Source of the DNA: Azospirillum sp. B21
Lineage (GTDB): Bacteria > Pseudomonadota > Alphaproteobacteria > Azospirillales > Azospirillaceae
Reading direction: 5' to 3'
Length of the DNA: 64,000 nucleotides
Assembly: GCF_008364825.1 (NCBI RefSeq)
Contig: NZ_VTTO01000001.1
Location: 186,001 to 250,000 of the forward strand
In this document: one piece after another, positions 37,865 through 45,410 of the stretch
How the letters are laid out: each line of letters starts with the position of its first letter
How positions within the stretch are numbered: the first letter of the stretch is position 1
Position numbers and translations under genes: made by a program
Notes under the pieces: generated by a model
Databases searched by the model: none
The model's input: only the letters and a program-made list of their open reading frames with translations
What the model was told of the DNA's origin: nothing

Positions 37865-38971
37865 CTAGCGACGGTGGCCGCGATTGAGATCGCGTTCCAG
37901 CTTCTGGCTGTACTTGGACATGCTGTAGCAGAAGACCCAGTAGATCACGCCGATGAACAGATAGGCCTCGCGGTAGAAACCGCGCCAGGACGGATCGGAC
38001 AGCGCGGCCTTCGCGGTGCCGAGCAGGTCGTACAGGCCGATGATGATGACCAGCGAGGTGTCCTTGAAGAAGCTGATGAAGGTGTTCACCAGCGGCGGAA
38101 TGGCGATGGCCAGCGCCTGCGGCAGGATGATCTTGCGCATCTTCTGCCAGTAGGACAGCCCCAGCCCGTCCGCGGCCTCGTACTGGCCCTTGGGGATCGC
38201 CTGCAGGCCGCCGCGGATGGCTTCGGCCATATAGGCGGCGGCGAACATGATGAAGGCGATCTGCGCGCGCAGCAGCTTGTCGATCGACACGCCGTTGGGC
38301 AGGAACAGCGGTAGCATCACCGACGCCATGAACAGCAAGCTGATCAGCGGCACGCCGCGGATCAGCTCGATATAGGTGACGCACAGCACCTTGACCGCGG
38401 GCATGTTCGACCGGCGACCCAGCGCCAGCAGGATCGCCACCGGGAAGGCCACGGCCAGACCGATCACCGACAGGATCAGGGTCAGCGGCAGGCCGCCCCA
38501 CAGCGTGTTCTCGACATAGGTCAGGCCGAGGACGCCGCCCCACATCAGCACGGCGACCAGCGCCAGCCCTGCGGCCCAGACCAACCCCAGCCACGGCTTC
38601 CAGAAGCGGCGGTCGCAGCTGACGACCAGCAGCGCGATGATGATGCAGATCGTCACCAGCGGGCGCCACTGCTCATCCCACGGGAACATCCCGAACATGA
38701 TGAAGCGCAGCTTCTCGCTGATGAAGCCCCAGCAGGCGCCGCCGGCATCCTGCCGGCAGACGGTGGAGGAGGAATCGAACCCGTGGGCGCGGATCAGCAG
38801 CCAGTTGACGAATGGCGGGACCGCCGACGCCAGAAGGGCCAGCACCAGCACGGTCAGGATGGCGTTGTACCAGGTGTTGAACAGATTGGTCCGCAGCCAC
38901 GCGAGCGGGCCGACGGTGTTGGCCGGCGGACGCTCGTCCGGCAGGCCGACGCTTTGCACGTTGTCGGTCAT
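37865..38971 (-). CDS. aapM: General L-amino acid ABC transporter, permease AapM
   Basis: A 368-residue inner-membrane permease. Several N-terminal helices precede the ABC permease core with [17 protein letters not shown] and the EAA-loop segment [22 protein letters not shown] hydrophilic loop with two Cys (about 72 and 79) lies near residue 75. The gene is 5 bp from aapQ and 29 bp before aapP, and AapM and AapQ form the channel. Confidence 0.95.
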   Translation of the reverse strand: MTDNVQSVGLPDERPPANTVGPLAWLRTNLFNTWYNAILTVLVLALLASAVPPFVNWLLIRAHGFDSSSTVCRQDAGGACWGFISEKLRFIMFGMFPWDEQWRPLVTICIIIALLVVSCDRRFWKPWLGLVWAAGLALVAVLMWGGVLGLTYVENTLWGGLPLTLILSVIGLAVAFPVAILLALGRRSNMPAVKVLCVTYIELIRGVPLISLLFMASVMLPLFLPNGVSIDKLLRAQIAFIMFAAAYMAEAIRGGLQAIPKGQYEAADGLGLSYWQKMRKIILPQALAIAIPPLVNTFISFFKDTSLVIIIGLYDLLGTAKAALSDPSWRGFYREAYLFIGVIYWVFCYSMSKYSQKLERDLNRGHRR

Positions 38972-38976
38972 GGCCG

Positions 38977-40176
38977 TTACCGCTCCACCAGCGCGATGCG
39001 CTTGTTGTACCAGTTCATGAAGATCGAGATGCTGAGGCTGATGACCAGATAGGTGCCCATGATCATCGTCACGCCTTCGATCGCCTGACCGGTCTGGTTC
39101 AGCGTCGTGTTGGCGATCGACACCAGATCCGGATAGCCGATGGCCAGCGCCAGCGAGCTGTTCTTGGTCAGGTTGAGATACTGGCTGGTCAGCGGCGGCA
39201 CGATCACCCGCAACGCCTGCGGCAGGATGACGAGGCGCAACGTCGGGCCACTGGGCAGGCCGAGCGCGCGCGCCGCCTCCGTCTGGCCCCAGTTGACCGC
39301 TATGATGCCGCTGCGCACCACCTCGGCGATGAAGGCCGCGGTGTAGATGGTCAGGCCGGTCAGGATGGCGAAGAACTCGGGCGAGATGGCCGCGCCGCCG
39401 GCGAAGTTGAAGCCTGCCAGCTTCGGCACATCCATAGCCGCCGGCGCACCGCCCGCGATCCAGGTCAGCAGCGGCAGGCCGACGATCAGGCCCAAACCAG
39501 TCCAGCCGGCCGGGAAGGTCTGCCCGGTCCGTGCCTGCCGCGCCCTGGCCCAGCGCGATACGCCCCAGGCGACGACGATGGCGACCAGCAGGGCGATACC
39601 CATGTTGGCCCAGACGGGATCGGGTGCCGGAACCGGCACGCGCAGGCCGCGCTGGGACAGGAAGACGCCCGGCAGCGGGTTCAGGGCTTGGCGCACCGGC
39701 GGCAGGCTTTCCGACACCAGCGCATACCAGAAGAACAGCTGCAGCAGCGGCGGGATGTTGCGCACCACCTCGACATAGGTCGAGGCGAGCTTGGCGATCA
39801 GCCAGTTGCTGGACAGGCGGGCGACGCCGATGATCGTGCCGATGATCGTCGCCAGAATGACGCCGATGATCGACACCTTCAGCGTGTTCAGCACGCCGAC
39901 CAGGAAGGCACGGCCATAGCTGTCCTTCGGCGAATAGTCGATCAGCGATTCGCCGATGCCGAAGGCCGCTTCACGCTCCAGGAAATCGTAACCGGTCGCG
40001 ATCGAGCGCCGCGCGAGGTTGTCGAGCGTGTTGGAAATCAGGAACCAGCCGACCAGGACGACCGCGCCGACCACCAGGATCTGGTAGACGATGGCGCGGA
40101 ACGTCGGGTCGCTGAGGGAAAACGATACGCCACCCGGCGGCGGAGCGCCTTGGGTGGTCCGGGTCTCGGTCGCCAC
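38977..40176 (-). CDS. aapQ: General L-amino acid ABC transporter, permease AapQ
   Basis: A 399-residue permease. Eight or so hydrophobic helices, the ABC core (KVSIIGVILATIIGTIIGVARLS) and EAA loop VNWGQTEAARALGLPSGPTLR are visible. This and AapM have the long form typical of the Aap/Bzt family, with inserted loops between helices. The gap to aapJ of about 217 bp holds a strong hairpin. Confidence 0.95.
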   Translation of the reverse strand: MATETRTTQGAPPPGGVSFSLSDPTFRAIVYQILVVGAVVLVGWFLISNTLDNLARRSIATGYDFLEREAAFGIGESLIDYSPKDSYGRAFLVGVLNTLKVSIIGVILATIIGTIIGVARLSSNWLIAKLASTYVEVVRNIPPLLQLFFWYALVSESLPPVRQALNPLPGVFLSQRGLRVPVPAPDPVWANMGIALLVAIVVAWGVSRWARARQARTGQTFPAGWTGLGLIVGLPLLTWIAGGAPAAMDVPKLAGFNFAGGAAISPEFFAILTGLTIYTAAFIAEVVRSGIIAVNWGQTEAARALGLPSGPTLRLVILPQALRVIVPPLTSQYLNLTKNSSLALAIGYPDLVSIANTTLNQTGQAIEGVTMIMGTYLVISLSISIFMNWYNKRIALVER

Positions 40177-40343
40177 GGACTACTCTCCCCCAACCATCGC
40201 GTCCCATACGGTGCCCACGCGGTCCCGGACGTTCTTCCGGGCATTTCCCACACCGTAGGGGATGCGACATGTCTCCCAATGCGGTCCCCTGCGCGGGCGC
40301 TTCACCGGCACCCTTCGCGACCGCTCCTCAAAAGTACCGGAAG

Positions 40344-40373
40344 GCCGCCCCCGGCAACGGGCCTGCGGGCGGC
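40344..40373 (-). terminator. Intercistronic hairpin between aapJ and aapQ
   Basis: GCCGCCC (40344-40350) and GGGCGGC (40367-40373) pair with a further CCCG/CGGG inside, giving a very stable stem 21 bp downstream of the aapJ stop. It lacks a T run, so it is more likely a partial attenuator or 3' stabiliser letting the binding protein be made in excess over the permeases, as in other ABC operons. Confidence 0.65.
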
Positions 40374-40393
40374 GCTTCAAACGGTGCCGTGTC

Positions 40394-41413
40394 TTACCGG
40401 AACGGCTGGGCGTACATCAGGCCGCCCTTGGTCCACAGGGCGTTCAAGCCGCGCTCCAGCTTGAGCGGGGTGCCCGGACCGACGTTGCGGTCGAAGATCT
40501 CGCCGTAGTTGCCGACCTTCTTCACGACGTTGTAGGCCCACTTCTCGTCCAGGCCCAGAGCCTTGCCCATGCCCGGCGTGGTGCCGAGATAGCGCTGGAC
40601 GTCCGGGTTCTTGGAGTTGGTGAACTCGTCGATGTTCTTGGAGGTGATGCCGAATTCCTCGGCCTGGATGGTCGCGAAGACCGTCCACTTGACGATGTCG
40701 GACCACTGGTCGTCGCCATGGCGCACGGCCGGGGCCAGCGGCTCCTTGGAGATGACTTCCGGCAGGATGACGTGGTCGTCCGGAACCGGGGCGACACCGG
40801 CGCGGGTACCGGCCAGACCGGACACGTCGGTGGTCAGCACGTCGCAGCGGCCGGCGAAGTAGGCGGCGTTGACCTCGTCGTTCGATTCGATGACGACGGG
40901 GTTGTAGCTCATGCCGTTGGCGCGGAAATAGTCAGCCAGGTTCAGTTCGGTCGTGGTGCCGGACTGGACGCAGACGGTGGCGCCGTTCAGCTCCTTGGCG
41001 CTCTTCACGCCCAGCTTCTTCGGAACCATGAAGCCCTGGCCGTCATAATAGGTGACGGGGGCGAAGTTCAGGCCGACGGAGGTATCGCGGGTCAGCGTGG
41101 CGGTCGTGTTGCGCGACAGCAGGTCGACTTCGCCGGACTGGATGGCCGGGAAGCGCTGCTGGGCCGACAGCGGGGTGAACTTGACCTTGTTCGGGTCGTT
41201 GAAGATGGCGACGGCGACGGCACGGCAATAGTCGACGTCGAGGCCGGTCCAGTTGCCGGCGCTGTCGGGGTTGCCGAAGCCCGGCAGACCGGCGTTCACG
41301 CCGCACTGAACGAAGCCGCGCTGCTTGACGGTGTCGAGCGTCGCAGCACCGGCGGCGACACTGGCGGAAACGACCACGGCCGCTGCGGCGGCGGCCAGGA
41401 ACCCTGACTTCAT
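40394..41413 (-). CDS. aapJ: General L-amino acid-binding periplasmic protein AapJ
   Basis: A 339-residue substrate-binding protein. A signal peptide (about 1-23, cleavage AGA-AT) is followed by the SBP_bac_3 fold: KQRGFVQCGVNAGLPGFG, GLDVDYCRAVAVAIF, and TRDTSVGLNFAPV. It binds many L-amino acids for uptake by AapQMP. GGTGGAG precedes the ATG at 41413. It is the first gene of the operon. Confidence 0.95.
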   Translation of the reverse strand: MKSGFLAAAAAAVVVSASVAAGAATLDTVKQRGFVQCGVNAGLPGFGNPDSAGNWTGLDVDYCRAVAVAIFNDPNKVKFTPLSAQQRFPAIQSGEVDLLSRNTTATLTRDTSVGLNFAPVTYYDGQGFMVPKKLGVKSAKELNGATVCVQSGTTTELNLADYFRANGMSYNPVVIESNDEVNAAYFAGRCDVLTTDVSGLAGTRAGVAPVPDDHVILPEVISKEPLAPAVRHGDDQWSDIVKWTVFATIQAEEFGITSKNIDEFTNSKNPDVQRYLGTTPGMGKALGLDEKWAYNVVKKVGNYGEIFDRNVGPGTPLKLERGLNALWTKGGLMYAQPFR

Positions 41414-41549
41414 ATTATGAACTCCACCCTGTTCTTGCGTTCTTCGCATTTGAGCGGTCTGACGACGCGCCTGACGACGCCGGCCGTTTGCTCCCGACAA
41501 GCCGGCACCAAGGCCGACCCTGTGGGGATCGCGACGCAGCCATGCGCGT

Positions 41550-41575
41550 GGATCAAGAGTGCATCAACTTGATCC
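41550..41575. promoter_or_regulatory. Dyad upstream of aapJ and metC
   Basis: GGATCAAG (41550-41557) and CTTGATCC (41568-41575) form a perfect 8-bp inverted repeat with a 10-bp spacer. It lies 137 bp before aapJ and 151 bp before metC in the divergent region 41414-41725. It looks like an operator; the regulator is unknown. Confidence 0.55.
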
Positions 41576-41725
41576 GACTTGTCGAATCCTCCGTGCATTG
41601 GTGGTGTTACCAGAAGATCCCGACGGCCGGCGGCCTCCCCGGCACAATCGGTGATGGCCGCAGGGCTTCCGGGATGACACAATGTTCGGCCGTGCCGCCT
41701 TTGCCCCGGGGAGGCTACCTCACCG

Positions 41726-42955
41726 ATGGGCGACTCAAAGCGGACCGGGCTACCGCTCCAGCCAAACGGACAGTCGATGAAGGACGTCACGCAGGACACG
41801 ATTCTCGTTCACGCCGGCCGCGATCCGCGGAACAACCACGGCATCGTCAATCCGCCGGTCTATCACTGTTCGACCGTGCTGTTCCCGACCCTCGACGCGC
41901 TGGAGGAAAGCGACCGCAACACGCTGGAAGGCGTGCATTACGGCCGCATGGGTACGCCCACGACCTTCGCCTTCGAAGAGGCCGCGGCGGCGCTTGAGGG
42001 CGGATTCAAGGCGGTGAACACCGGCTCCGGGCTTGCCGCCATCGCGGTCGCCCTGTCGGCCTTCACCAAGGCCGGCGACCATGTGCTGATCACCGACAGC
42101 GCCTATGGCCCGACGCGCCGCTTCGCCAAGGAGACGCTGGCCCCCTACGGCGTCGAGGTGGAATTCTACGATCCCTGCATCGGCGCCGGCATCGACGCGC
42201 TGCTGCGGCCCAACACCAGCGTGGTCTTCCTCGAATCGCCGGGATCGCTGACCTTCGAGGTGCAGGACGTGCCGGCCATCGCCGTGGCGGCGAAGAAGGC
42301 CGGCGCCACGGTGATGATCGACAACACCTGGGCCACCCCGCTGTTCTTCCGCCCGTTCGACCATGGCGTCGACGTGTCCATCCATGCCGCGACCAAATAC
42401 ATGGTGGGCCATGCCGATGCGATGCTGGGTGTCGTCACCTGCCGCGACGAGGCGAGCTGGACCGCGGTGAAGAAGGCGGCGACCCGCTTCGGCATCTGCG
42501 GCGGCCCGGACGACCTCTATCTCGGCCTGCGCGGCCTGAGGACGCTGGCGGTGCGCATGCGCCAGCATCAGGAAAGTGCGCTGGCGCTCGCCGACTGGCT
42601 GTCGGCCCGGCCGGAGGTGACGCGCGTTCTGCACCCCGCCCGTCCCGACTTTCCCGGCCATACCCTGTGGAAGCGCGACTTCACCGGGTCGAGCGGCCTG
42701 TTCTCCATCGTCATCAACCAGGTCCCGCGCAAGGCGCTGGCGGCGATGCTGGACGGGATGGAGCTGTTCGGCATGGGCTACAGCTGGGGCGGCTTCGAAA
42801 GCCTGATCCTGCCGACCCGGCCTGCCGCCGTGCGCTCCGCCACCCGCTGGACCGATCCGGGGCAGGTCCTGCGCCTGCATGCCGGGCTGGAAAGCGCCGA
42901 TGATCTGATCCGCGACCTGGACGCCGGCTTCCGCCGGATGTCCGCCGCCCTGTAA
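41726..42955 (+). CDS. metC: Cystathionine beta-lyase
   Basis: A 409-residue Cys/Met-metabolism PLP enzyme that cleaves cystathionine to homocysteine. The PLP lysine is in SIHAATKYMVGHADAMLG, the cofactor region in DNTWATPLFFRPFDHG, and GSSGLFSI marks the C-terminal domain. The first ATG (41726) follows GGGGAGG by 11 bases; the family N-terminus MKDVTQDTILVHAGR begins at 41777, so a shorter start is possible. It is divergent from aapJ and 32 bp upstream of hisI. Confidence 0.93.
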   Translation: MGDSKRTGLPLQPNGQSMKDVTQDTILVHAGRDPRNNHGIVNPPVYHCSTVLFPTLDALEESDRNTLEGVHYGRMGTPTTFAFEEAAAALEGGFKAVNTGSGLAAIAVALSAFTKAGDHVLITDSAYGPTRRFAKETLAPYGVEVEFYDPCIGAGIDALLRPNTSVVFLESPGSLTFEVQDVPAIAVAAKKAGATVMIDNTWATPLFFRPFDHGVDVSIHAATKYMVGHADAMLGVVTCRDEASWTAVKKAATRFGICGGPDDLYLGLRGLRTLAVRMRQHQESALALADWLSARPEVTRVLHPARPDFPGHTLWKRDFTGSSGLFSIVINQVPRKALAAMLDGMELFGMGYSWGGFESLILPTRPAAVRSATRWTDPGQVLRLHAGLESADDLIRDLDAGFRRMSAAL

Positions 42956-42987
42956 GCGGCCGGCGGACCTGTGAGGAGTGACTTGCC

Positions 42988-43422
42988 ATGACGGACACAC
43001 CGTCTCTTGATTCGGCCCCGTTCGAAGATGTTCTGGCCGCCATCCGCTTCACCGCCGACGGGCTGGTGCCCGCCATCGCCCAGGCGGACGGCACCGGCGA
43101 GATCCTGATGATGGCCTGGATGAACCGCGATGCGGTGGTCGAGACTTTGGCGACCGGCCGCGTCTGCTACTGGTCGCGCTCGCGCGGCGGGCTGTGGCGC
43201 AAGGGGGAGACCTCGGGTCAGGTGCAGCGGCTGATTGATTTCCGGGTCGACTGCGATGGCGATACCCTGCTGCTGATCGTGGAGCAGGACGGCGTCGCCT
43301 GCCACACCGGACGGCGCAGCTGCTTCTATCGCGCCTGGCGCGACGGGCGGCTGGAGACCATCCAGGAGGTCGAGACCGATCCGGCCATCCTCTATGGCGG
43401 GCATTCGCACAGCCACGGCTGA
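42988..43422 (+). CDS. hisI: Phosphoribosyl-AMP cyclohydrolase
   Basis: HisI opens the ring of phosphoribosyl-AMP, the third step of histidine synthesis. The 144 residues show MMAWMNRDAV, CYWSRSRGGLWRKGETSG and the zinc/magnesium site region VDCDGDTLLLIV with HTGRRSCFYR. It is the monofunctional cyclohydrolase, with no HisE domain. A His-rich C-terminal tail (GGHSHSHG) may bind metal. Predicted sRNA 3 follows on the same strand. Confidence 0.95.
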   Translation: MTDTPSLDSAPFEDVLAAIRFTADGLVPAIAQADGTGEILMMAWMNRDAVVETLATGRVCYWSRSRGGLWRKGETSGQVQRLIDFRVDCDGDTLLLIVEQDGVACHTGRRSCFYRAWRDGRLETIQEVETDPAILYGGHSHSHG

Positions 43423-43478
43423 GAGGGTCGGACGGGAGACGAGTCGCTGCCACCGCGGTGAGGGTTTGCGATCGATCG

Positions 43479-43492
43479 TTGATCCACATCAA
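43479..43492. promoter_or_regulatory. FNR/FixK-type box of small RNA 3
   Basis: TTGATCCACATCAA is a perfect TTGAT-N4-ATCAA site, centred at 43485.5, 57 bp past the hisI stop. A TATAGA element (43514-43519) lies at the -10 distance of the predicted start. Confidence 0.78.
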
Positions 43493-43527
43493 CGCTACGC
43501 CCCAGCCGAAGGGTATAGAAACTCTCT

Positions 43528-43590
43528 TGTCTCTAACCCTCCCTGTATATGACTGCGCCGGGCGTTCCTATGAACGCCCGGTTATTTTTT
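43528..43590 (+). ncRNA. Predicted small RNA 3 (FNR-box family)
   Basis: About 63 nt, transcribed rightward. The first 19 nt (43528-43546) are identical to those of sRNAs 1 and 2, and the sequence ends in a perfect 10-bp terminator stem. The box centre lies 42.5 nt upstream, and TATAGA sits at -14 to -9. No reading frame of any length is present. Confidence 0.78.
43558..43590 (+). terminator. Terminator of small RNA 3
   Basis: CCGGGCGTTC (43558-43567) and GAACGCCCGG (43572-43581) pair perfectly around CTAT; TTATTTTTT follows. Confidence 0.92.
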
Positions 43591-43939
43591 GCCCGGCCGC
43601 CGGCTTCACAATCTCGGTCAACGGATGGCGCGTTTGCGCCGCCGAACCTCTTTCGGACGATCTGCTCCGTCACTGTCTTCCGACCGGGGCATAGGGCATT
43701 CCTTTGCGCAACAGGCCCTTCGGCCCGACGAACGGTGTCCTTTTGCAAGCGGAAGCCTGTCCATATGGGAGAGAAAACCCGCTTTCTGTCTCAACAACAA
43801 CCCGCAGTCAGTCACAAATGCATCGAAATAAGAAACATAATGGACCGATGATTTAATCAATGTATGAACATCTGTGTCATTTCCTCAAATCCCCTTTGTA
43901 TTGCTCCTTTATCGCTTTTCGACCGCCCCGGACCCATGG
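43591..43939. other. AT-rich intergenic region upstream of the RTX gene
   Basis: No convincing coding frame: the open frames on both strands lack ribosome-binding sites and family signals. Composition falls well below the genome's GC towards the right (43800-43990), which fits a promoter region for the RTX-type gene. Confidence 0.55.
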
Positions 43940-43972
43940 TTAACATCTGGTTAATCGTTAACAGCACGTTAA
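43940..43972. promoter_or_regulatory. Two tandem CtrA boxes upstream of the RTX-type gene
   Basis: TTAA-N7-TTAA occurs twice: 43940-43954 and 43958-43972, each a perfect CtrA consensus, 18 bp centre to centre and 21 bp before the start codon. Tandem CtrA sites close to a gene often repress or tightly regulate it; the direction here is unknown. Confidence 0.7.
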
Positions 43973-43993
43973 CGGCACTGATGGAGAGACGCC

Positions 43994-44674
43994 ATGCGCC
44001 AGTTCTGGGGGACTTCGAACAACGACACCATGACCGGCACCGCAACTGACGACCGTCTCGACGGTCTGGACGGGGACGACCGTATCAACGGCGCCGGCGG
44101 GAACGATCTGCTGTATGGCGAACGCGGAAACGACTCGCTGATCGGCGGGCTGGGCAACGACAAGTTCTATGGCGGCGACGGCAACGATTGGCTCGGCGAT
44201 CCCTATGGGAACGAGCCAGGGAATGACTCGATGTGGGGCGATGCCGGCAACGACCAGTTGTTCGGTGGCGAGGGCAACGACTGGCTGAATGGCGGCACCG
44301 GCGACGACATCGTCAAGGGCATGCGCGGCAACGACACCATGATCGGCGGCAGCGGCAACGACATGTTGTACGACAGCTACCGTGACGGCGGCGCCGACCT
44401 GTTCCAGCCGGGCACCGGCAACGACAGCATGGTCAGCTACACCGACGGTCTGGTCGACCGCTTCCTGATCGAACAGGCGACCGGCGGCTTCGGCACCGAT
44501 ACGATCAATTACTTCGAGAAGGGCATCGACCAGATCGAGTTCCATGGCTATCGCGCCTGGGAGATGGGGATGACCAGCAGCGGTTCGGCCACGACCTTCG
44601 CCTTCACCGACGGCTCGTCGCTGACGGTCGATCAGATCGGGCTCAGCGCCGGCCAGGACTTCATCTTCACCTGA
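43994..44674 (+). CDS. RTX-type calcium-binding repeat protein
   Basis: A 226-residue protein built mostly of glycine-aspartate nonapeptides (GGxGxDxUx): TDDRLDGLDGDDRINGAGG, GNDLLYGERGND and others, about ten in all between residues 12 and 125. These fold into a calcium-loaded parallel beta-roll. A C-terminal domain (about 135-226) ends with GQDFIFT, the short type I secretion tail expected of such proteins. There is no N-terminal signal peptide. It is shorter than toxins and has no enzyme domain, so it may be a cell-surface or matrix protein. tolC lies elsewhere in the window. Confidence 0.92.
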   Translation: MRQFWGTSNNDTMTGTATDDRLDGLDGDDRINGAGGNDLLYGERGNDSLIGGLGNDKFYGGDGNDWLGDPYGNEPGNDSMWGDAGNDQLFGGEGNDWLNGGTGDDIVKGMRGNDTMIGGSGNDMLYDSYRDGGADLFQPGTGNDSMVSYTDGLVDRFLIEQATGGFGTDTINYFEKGIDQIEFHGYRAWEMGMTSSGSATTFAFTDGSSLTVDQIGLSAGQDFIFT

Positions 44675-44814
44675 CCTGTCCGGACGGAGGGCGCCCGCGG
44701 GCGATGGGGTCACCCCATCGGCGCGCGGGACCTCCGGCACGGCTTGCGCTGTTGCACTGGCGGACACACCTGCGCCCTTTGAAGGCGCGCCGCCAGAAGA
44801 AGGGCCAAGAACCG

Positions 44815-45309
44815 ATGGACCAACGCCGCCATTCCTTCCGACCGCGCCACTTCCTCCTGTCGGTGCCTCTCCTGTCGGCATTGGCGCTGGGCGCCTGCGC
44901 CGGTTCCTCCGACATGGGCGGCGTTCCCTCGGCGGAGGTTGCGACCAGACCGCCGATCGAGCTGGTCGGCCTGACCGTGCAGACGCCGGACGGTCGGCGC
45001 ATCCTGGGCAATGTCTCCGATCTGGTGATCGGGCCGACGAACCGGGTGGAGCAGGCGATCGTCACCGTCGGGGCTCCCCGCTACCCGACAGAGCACAAGG
45101 TGACGGTCAACAGTGAAAACCTGCGCTACGCCCACAACCGTCAGGCCGTGATTCTCACTGGTATGACGGTGGAGCAGTTCGCGGCCCTGCCGCCCAGCGG
45201 CGTCAGCGACCGCATGATGTCGCTTGGCGGCGGTCCGGGCTATGGGGCTCCCCTCGCAAGCGGCGGCACGGCGCCGACCAACTGGACCGGGGCCACCCAA
45301 CCCCGCTGA
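44815..45309 (+). CDS. Lipoprotein with PRC-barrel-like domain
   Basis: A 164-residue protein with a lipoprotein signal: basic start, hydrophobic LLSVPLLSALAL and lipobox LGAC, so Cys at about residue 27 would be lipidated. The rest has GLTVQTPDGRRILGNVSDLVIGPTNRVEQAIV, the PRC-barrel pattern, and a disordered Gly/Ser/Ala-rich tail. The ATG at 44815 follows GAAGGG; the longer frame is rejected. Role unknown. Confidence 0.82.
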   Translation: MDQRRHSFRPRHFLLSVPLLSALALGACAGSSDMGGVPSAEVATRPPIELVGLTVQTPDGRRILGNVSDLVIGPTNRVEQAIVTVGAPRYPTEHKVTVNSENLRYAHNRQAVILTGMTVEQFAALPPSGVSDRMMSLGGGPGYGAPLASGGTAPTNWTGATQPR

Positions 45310-45348
45310 TCTCTTTCGCTGACCCTTTCCCGCTGGAAACGCACAAAT

Positions 45349-45381
45349 AAAATGGGGGCCGGACGAACCGGCCCCCATTTT
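45349..45381. terminator. Bidirectional terminator, lipoprotein / TRAP genes
   Basis: AAAATGGGGGCCGG (45349-45362) and CCGGCCCCCATTTT (45368-45381) form a perfect 14-bp stem with a 5-nt loop, flanked by A and T runs, between convergent genes. Confidence 0.92.
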
Positions 45382-45410
45382 CGTTCAGGTTTCCATTCAG
45401 GCTATCGCCG

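Noticed and set aside
41414-41725. Riboswitch before metC
   Set aside because: No recognisable SAM-type aptamer core could be found by eye; only the dyad stands out.
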